From Serpentinimonas raichei (lineage in GTDB: Bacteria; Pseudomonadota; Gammaproteobacteria; Burkholderiales; Burkholderiaceae_C), in NCBI RefSeq assembly GCF_000828895.1, contig NZ_AP014568.1:719699-783698 (forward strand): 64,000 nucleotides of DNA. The letters run 5' to 3'. Both the position numbers and the translations under genes were made by a program. Within the stretch, counting starts at the first letter, position 1. Every line of letters begins with the position of its first letter. The notes under the pieces are model-generated. The model did not search any database and was not told where the DNA came from. It worked only from the letters and a program-made list of their open reading frames with translations. This document shows positions 55,469-64,000 of this stretch, one piece after another.

Positions 55469-56640
55469 GTGTTTCCCGTCCCCGCCCCAGCCCTGCTCGC
55501 GCTCGCCGACGGCACGGTCTTTCGCGGCACCGCCATCGGTGCCACTGGACTAACCGTTGGCGAGGTGGTGTTCAACACCGCCCTCACCGGCTACCAGGAA
55601 ATCCTCACCGACCCGAGCTACCGCCAGCAGCTCGTCACGCTCACCTATCCGCACATCGGCAACACCGGCGTCAACGCCGAAGACGTGGAGTCCGATGCCA
55701 TCCACGCCGCCGGCCTGATCATCAAAGACCTGCCGCTGCTGCACTCGAACTTTCGCGCCAGCGCCTCGCTCACGCAGTACCTGCAAGCGGCCGGCACGGT
55801 GGCGATTGCGGGCATCGACACCCGCGCCCTGACGCGCCGCCTGCGCCAGCACGGAGCGCAAAACGGCGCCATCCTCGCGCTGGCCGAGGGCCAGACCCTT
55901 TCGGACGCGCACGCGGCCCAGGCCCTGGCCGCCGCCCGCAGCGCGCCCAGCATGGCCGGGCAGGATCTGGCGCGGGTGGTGAGCACGGCGCAGCCCTACG
56001 AGTGGACGCAGACCGAATGGCAGCTCGCGCGCGCCGACGGCAGCCCCGGCTATGGCGAGCTGAGCGCGCCGCGCTTTCATGTGGTGGCCTACGACTTTGG
56101 CGTGAAGAAAAACATCCTGCGCATGCTGGCGCAACGCGGCTGCCGCGTGACCGTGGTGCCGGCCCAGACCCCGGCCGCCCAGGTGCTGGCGCTGCGCCCC
56201 GACGGCGTGTTTTTGTCCAACGGCCCCGGCGACCCGCAGCCTTGCGACTACGCCATCGCCGCCGCGCGCGAGCTCATCGACTCCGGCCTGCCCACTTTCG
56301 GCATCTGCCTCGGGCACCAGATCATGGCGCTGGCCAGCGGCGCACAAACCTACAAGATGCCGCACGGCCACCACGGCGCCAACCACCCGGTGCAGGAGCT
56401 GGCCAGTGGGCGCGTGGGCATCACCAGCCAGAACCACGGCTTTGCGGTGCAGCGCGAATCGCTGCCGGCGCATCTGCGCGTGACCCACATCAGCCTGTTC
56501 GACGGCACCGTGCAGGGGCTGGAGCGCACCGACCGCCCCGCCTTTTGCTTTCAGGGCCACCCCGAGGCCTCGCCCGGCCCGCACGACATCGCCAGCCTGT
56601 TTGACCGCTTCACGGCGCTGATGGCCCAGGAGAACACATA

Positions 56641-56641
<1 letters not shown>
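55469..56641 (+). CDS. carA: Carbamoyl-phosphate synthase small (glutaminase) subunit
   Basis: Hydrolyses glutamine and channels ammonia to CarB for carbamoyl phosphate (arginine and pyrimidine synthesis). GTG 55469 is chosen because GGAG sits six bases upstream; GTG 55445 would add eight residues. The N-terminal CPSase_sm_chain domain has [15 protein letters not shown] and [17 protein letters not shown]. The class I amidotransferase domain has the nucleophile Cys in [13 protein letters not shown] and the catalytic His-Glu in [11 protein letters not shown]. Length 390. The stop overlaps the carB start by one base. Confidence 0.97.
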
Positions 56642-59934
<3,293 letters not shown>

Positions 59935-59948
59935 TGAGGGGCAAGGCG

Positions 59949-59978
59949 TTGCCAAGTCGGGTGATCATGGGTTAGAAT
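59949..59978 (+). promoter_or_regulatory. Promoter of rpsO
   Basis: TTGCCA (59949-59954) and TAGAAT (59973-59978) are 18 bp apart. The resulting leader of about 120 nt contains a hairpin CTGCCC/GGGCAG (59987-60003). rpsO leaders mediate S15 autoregulation in several bacteria, so this leader may do the same. Confidence 0.6.
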
Positions 59979-60104
59979 GCGAAAGTCTGCCCTTGTTGGG
60001 CAGGTCAACACACGTCTGTTGCGGCAAGCTGCACCCCCAAAGCCTTGGCGCTGGGGCTGCATGCACCCTGCGGCAGGTCGCAAGTCACCCTAGAAAGTTG
60101 TTAC

Positions 60105-60371
60105 ATGATCGCTCAATCCGTTAAAGCCGAAGTCATTTCGGCCAACGCCCGCTCTGCCCACGACACGGGCAGCCCCGAAGTGCAGGTCGCCATCCTCACC
60201 GCTCGCATCAACGAGCTCACGCCGCACTTCAAAACCCACGCCAAAGACCACCACGGCCGCCGCGGTCTGCTCAAAATGGTGAGCCGTCGGCGCAAGCTGC
60301 TCGACTACCTTAAAGGCAAAGACTCCAGCCGCTACGTGGGTCTGATTCAGAAACTGGGTCTGCGCAAATAA
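60105..60371 (+). CDS. rpsO: 30S ribosomal protein S15
   Basis: Early-assembly protein of the small subunit that binds 16S rRNA helices 20-22. The 88 residues are the standard length. [21 protein letters not shown] and [21 protein letters not shown] match the family signature exactly. ATG 60105 is fixed by homology; the ribosome binding site is weak (AGAAAG), consistent with translational control. It is followed by a terminator and then pnp, the conserved gene order. Confidence 0.99.
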   Translation: MIAQSVKAEVISANARSAHDTGSPEVQVAILTARINELTPHFKTHAKDHHGRRGLLKMVSRRRKLLDYLKGKDSSRYVGLIQKLGLRK

Positions 60372-60433
60372 ACGGCGGCGCTTGCATTCCTGCTTGCGCC
60401 CCCACTTGCCCCAATTTTTCTGCTTTTGAACGT

Positions 60434-60475
60434 GCAAAACGCCTCGGTAGCCCTGCCGCCGCAGGCGTTTTTTGC
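60434..60475 (+). terminator. Intrinsic terminator after rpsO
   Basis: AAAACGCCT (60436-60444) pairs with AGGCGTTTT (60463-60471) and T continues to 60473. The 18-nt loop is GC rich and can pair internally. In E. coli pnp is partly transcribed by read-through from rpsO, so this is likely a partial terminator. Confidence 0.7.
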
Positions 60476-60618
60476 GCTTCATTTTCCTTTGCCCTTGCGT
60501 GCTCATTCAGAGCGAAGCTGTGTCATTCCAAAGCCGTCGCGCACCGCGGCGGCGCTGGAATGGCATCGTGTTCTGAAGGCTCGGCATGGGCTATCAACCC
60601 CCCACCTTAGGAACACCC

Positions 60619-62763
60619 ATGGGCCTGTTTAACAAAGTCAGCAAAAGCTTCCAATGGGGCCGCCACACGGTGCGCCTTGAAACCGGCGAGATCGCACGCC
60701 AATCCAGCGGCGCCGTGCTGCTCGATATGGACGGCACCGTGGTGCTGGCCACCGTGGTCGCCCGAACCGAGGCCAAGTCCGGGCAGGACTTTTTCCCCCT
60801 CACCGTCGATTACCTCGAAAAATCTTACGCTGCGGGCAAAATTCCGGGTAGCTTCTTCAAGCGCGAAGGCCGCCCAAGCGAGTTCGAGACCCTCACCAGC
60901 CGCCTGATCGACCGCCCGATCCGCCCGCTCTTTCCCGAAGGCTTCTTCAATGAAGTGCAGGTGGTGGTGCACACGCTCTCGCTCAACCCCGAGGTCGATG
61001 CCGACATCGCGGCCCTGATCGCCACCAGCGCCGCCTTGTCGATCAGCGGCATCCCCTTCAACGGCCCCATCGGCGCAGCCCGTGTCGGCTACGTCAACGG
61101 CCAGTACCTGCTCAACCCCGGCCAGACCGAGCGCGCCAACAGCCAGCTCGATCTGGTGGTGGCGGGCACCCAAGCTGCGGTGCTGATGGTCGAGAGCGAG
61201 GCCCAGCAACTGTCGGAAGAAGTGCTGCTCGGCGCTGTGGTCTTTGGCCATGAGCAAGGCAACATCGCCATTGCCGCCATCAACGAATTGGTGCGCGATG
61301 CCGGCAAGCCCGAATGGGACTGGCAGCCGCCGGCGCGCAACGAGCCGCTGATCGCGCGCGTCGAGGCGCTGGCCCGCGAAGCGCTGGTGGCGGCCTACCA
61401 GATCCGCAACAAACAGGCGCGCACCCAAGCCTGCCGCCAGGCCTACGCCGCCACCATGGCCGGGCTCAAGGCCGAGGGCGTCGAGTTCGACTCGGTCAAG
61501 GTCGAAGAGCTGCTGTTCAACATCGAAGCCGGCATCGTGCGCGGCCAGATTCTGGCCGGCGAGCCGCGCATCGACGGCCGCGACACGCGCACCGTGCGCC
61601 CGATCGAAATCCGCACCGGCGTTCTGCCACGCACCCACGGCTCGGCGCTGTTCACACGCGGCGAAACGCAAGCGCTGGTGATCGCCACCCTGGGCACCGA
61701 GCGCGATGCGCAGCGCGTCGATGCGCTGGCGGGCGATTTCGAAGACCGCTTCATGCTGCACTACAACATGCCGCCCTTTGCCACCGGCGAAACCGGCCGC
61801 GTCGGCAGCCCCAAGCGGCGTGAAATCGGCCACGGCCGGCTGGCCAAGCGCGCTCTGGTGGCTGCGCTGCCACCCAAAGACGAGTTCCCCTACACCCTGC
61901 GCGTGGTGAGTGAAATCACCGAATCCAACGGCTCCTCGTCCATGGCCTCGGTCTGCGGCGGCTGCCTGGCGCTGATGGATGCGGGCGTGCCCATGAAGGC
62001 GCACGTGGCCGGCATCGCCATGGGCCTGATCAAAGACGGCAACCGCTTTGCCGTGCTGACCGACATTCTGGGTGACGAAGACCACCTGGGCGATATGGAT
62101 TTCAAGGTCGCGGGCACCACCGGCGGCATCACGGCCTTGCAGATGGACATCAAAATCCAGGGCATCACCAAAGAAATCATGCAAGTGGCGCTGGCGCAGG
62201 CCAAAGAGGCGCGGCTGCACATCTTGGGCGAGATGCAGGCGGCGATGGGTTCAGCCAACACCGAAATCAGCGACTTCGCCCCGCGCCTCTACACCATGAA
62301 GATCAACCCGGAGAAAATCCGCGACGTGATCGGCAAGGGGGGTGCCACCATCCGTGCCCTGACCGAAGAAACCGGCACCCAGATCGACATCGCCGAAGAC
62401 GGCACCATCACCATCGCCAGCAACGAATCGGCCAAGGCCGAAGAGGCCAAGCGGCGCATCGAGGCCATCACGGCCGAAGTCGAAATCGGCAAGGTCTATG
62501 AAGGCGCGATCACCAAAATCCTCGATTTCGGTGCCTTGGTCAACCTGCTGCCAGGCAAAGACGGCCTGCTGCACATCAGCCAGATCGCGCACCAGCGCGT
62601 CGAAAAAGTCACCGACTTCCTCAAAGAGGGCCAAGTGGTCAAAGTCAAGGTGCTGGAAACCGACGAAAAAGGCCGCATCAAGCTGTCGATGAAGGCGCTG
62701 CTGGACCGCGACGAGGTGCAGTCGGCCCCGGCGCAGCAGCCGCAAGCGGCGCAAGATGACTGA
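60619..62763 (+). CDS. pnp: Polyribonucleotide nucleotidyltransferase (PNPase)
   Basis: Phosphorolytic 3'-5' exoribonuclease of the RNA degradosome. The 714-residue protein has two RNase PH domains ([14 protein letters not shown] and [17 protein letters not shown] openings), an alpha-helical linker, the KH domain ([19 protein letters not shown]) and the S1 domain ([20 protein letters not shown]). ATG 60619 has TTAGGAA about seven bases upstream; an in-frame ATG at 60586 would add 11 residues. The C-terminus is Gln/Ala rich. tpiA follows after 34 bp. Confidence 0.98.
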   Translation: MGLFNKVSKSFQWGRHTVRLETGEIARQSSGAVLLDMDGTVVLATVVARTEAKSGQDFFPLTVDYLEKSYAAGKIPGSFFKREGRPSEFETLTSRLIDRPIRPLFPEGFFNEVQVVVHTLSLNPEVDADIAALIATSAALSISGIPFNGPIGAARVGYVNGQYLLNPGQTERANSQLDLVVAGTQAAVLMVESEAQQLSEEVLLGAVVFGHEQGNIAIAAINELVRDAGKPEWDWQPPARNEPLIARVEALAREALVAAYQIRNKQARTQACRQAYAATMAGLKAEGVEFDSVKVEELLFNIEAGIVRGQILAGEPRIDGRDTRTVRPIEIRTGVLPRTHGSALFTRGETQALVIATLGTERDAQRVDALAGDFEDRFMLHYNMPPFATGETGRVGSPKRREIGHGRLAKRALVAALPPKDEFPYTLRVVSEITESNGSSSMASVCGGCLALMDAGVPMKAHVAGIAMGLIKDGNRFAVLTDILGDEDHLGDMDFKVAGTTGGITALQMDIKIQGITKEIMQVALAQAKEARLHILGEMQAAMGSANTEISDFAPRLYTMKINPEKIRDVIGKGGATIRALTEETGTQIDIAEDGTITIASNESAKAEEAKRRIEAITAEVEIGKVYEGAITKILDFGALVNLLPGKDGLLHISQIAHQRVEKVTDFLKEGQVVKVKVLETDEKGRIKLSMKALLDRDEVQSAPAQQPQAAQDD

Positions 62764-62797
62764 ACCCCGGCCGCTGCAAGGTATCTGAGAGTCCACC

Positions 62798-63559
<762 letters not shown>

Positions 63560-63578
63560 TTGTTGGAGTTTTGTTCCC

Positions 63579-63947
63579 ATGAGTAATATTTTGTTGACCC
63601 TTCTGCTGGCGGTGCAACTGCTGTCGGCGCTGGTGATGATCGGCCTGATTCTGGTGCAGCACGGCAAAGGGGCCGATGCCGGTGCCTCGCTCGGGGGCGG
63701 CAGTTCCGGTGCCGCCACCTTGTTTGGCGCCAGCGGGGGCTCCAACTTCATGTCGCGCAGCACCGCCATTTTGGCGACGGTGTTCCTGAGCTGCACCTTG
63801 GCCTTGGCCTATTTTGGTCAGGCACCCCAAGCTGGGGCTGGCACCGTGCTGGAAACGCTCCCCGTCGCCCCACCGACGCCGGCGGACCAGATTCCGGCTG
63901 CCCCGGTTGCTCCGCCTGCGGGTGTCGGTCAAATTCCCGCACAGTAA
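63579..63947 (+). CDS. secG: Preprotein translocase subunit SecG
   Basis: Small integral subunit of SecYEG. Two membrane helices: ILLTLLLAVQLLSALVMIGLI and, after the conserved loop VQHGKGADAGASLGGGSSGAATLFG, SRSTAILATVFLSCTLALAYF. The 122-residue length comes from a Pro/Ala-rich C-terminal tail. GGAG (63565-63568) lies ten bases before ATG 63579. A short hairpin CCCCG/CGGGG (63964-63979) follows the stop; the window ends before the next gene. Confidence 0.95.
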   Translation: MSNILLTLLLAVQLLSALVMIGLILVQHGKGADAGASLGGGSSGAATLFGASGGSNFMSRSTAILATVFLSCTLALAYFGQAPQAGAGTVLETLPVAPPTPADQIPAAPVAPPAGVGQIPAQ

Positions 63948-64000
63948 GGTTTTGTAAAGTTTGCCCCGGTTTTTCGGGGTAAAATCTGGGTCTGTTGAGC

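Overview
The window is a high-GC, gene-dense bacterial chromosome segment. Gene content and order point to Betaproteobacteria, order Burkholderiales, most likely family Comamonadaceae: rlmE-ftsH-folP-glmM, ppk1-sixA-ppx, phaR, the rpsB-tsf-pyrH-frr-uppS-cdsA-dxr-rseP-bamA-skp-lpxD-fabZ-lpxA-lpxB-rnhB chain, carAB and rpsO-pnp-tpiA-secG. Two repeat types that I associate with that family are also present. Species cannot be fixed from sequence reading alone.

Layout. (1) 1-10150: rRNA methylation, FtsH protease, folate and amino-sugar synthesis, polyphosphate metabolism (ppk1, sixA and the convergent ppx) and dusA. (2) 10189-16154: an accessory block of an FGGY sugar/polyol kinase, a GlpD-like dehydrogenase and an alkyl-DHAP-synthase-like FAD oxidase, divergent from an AraC-type regulator. 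(3) 16287-25571: a YgiQ radical-SAM protein carrying two in-frame copies of an 84-bp palindromic repeat, a PMR1-like cation ATPase, an SDR reductase, and a gbsR-cydA-cydB operon for a bd-type (CIO-like) quinol oxidase with a probable operator at its promoter. (4) 25748-32628: phaR, rimO, tRNA-Leu(CAG), rnr, yggT and the NAD(P)HX repair enzyme. (5) 32857-38916: translation, UMP kinase and isoprenoid/phospholipid genes. (6) 38925-43701: a 4.8-kb insertion between dxr and rseP: HlyD-type adaptor, FtsX-type permease, ABC ATPase, a Crp/Fnr regulator, a CxxC heavy-metal-binding protein and a secreted DUF302 protein. Its codon choice differs from the flanks. (7) 44054-55332: the outer-membrane and lipid A operon, with two extra genes (gnnA- and gnnB-like) between lpxA and lpxB. 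(8) 55469-63947: carAB, rpsO, pnp, tpiA and secG.

The best-supported unusual biology is in region 7. A Gfo/Idh dehydrogenase and a DegT-type aminotransferase between lpxA and lpxB match the arrangement known to make UDP-GlcNAc3N. LpxA also carries Met at the hydrocarbon-ruler position. Together these predict a lipid A built on 2,3-diamino sugar with amide-linked C10 hydroxyacyl chains. Second is the dxr/rseP island, which looks like a metal- or redox-responsive export module. Third is the AraC-controlled kinase/GlpD/AGPS-like cluster, whose substrate is unknown. I found no CRISPR array, transposase, rRNA gene or prophage.
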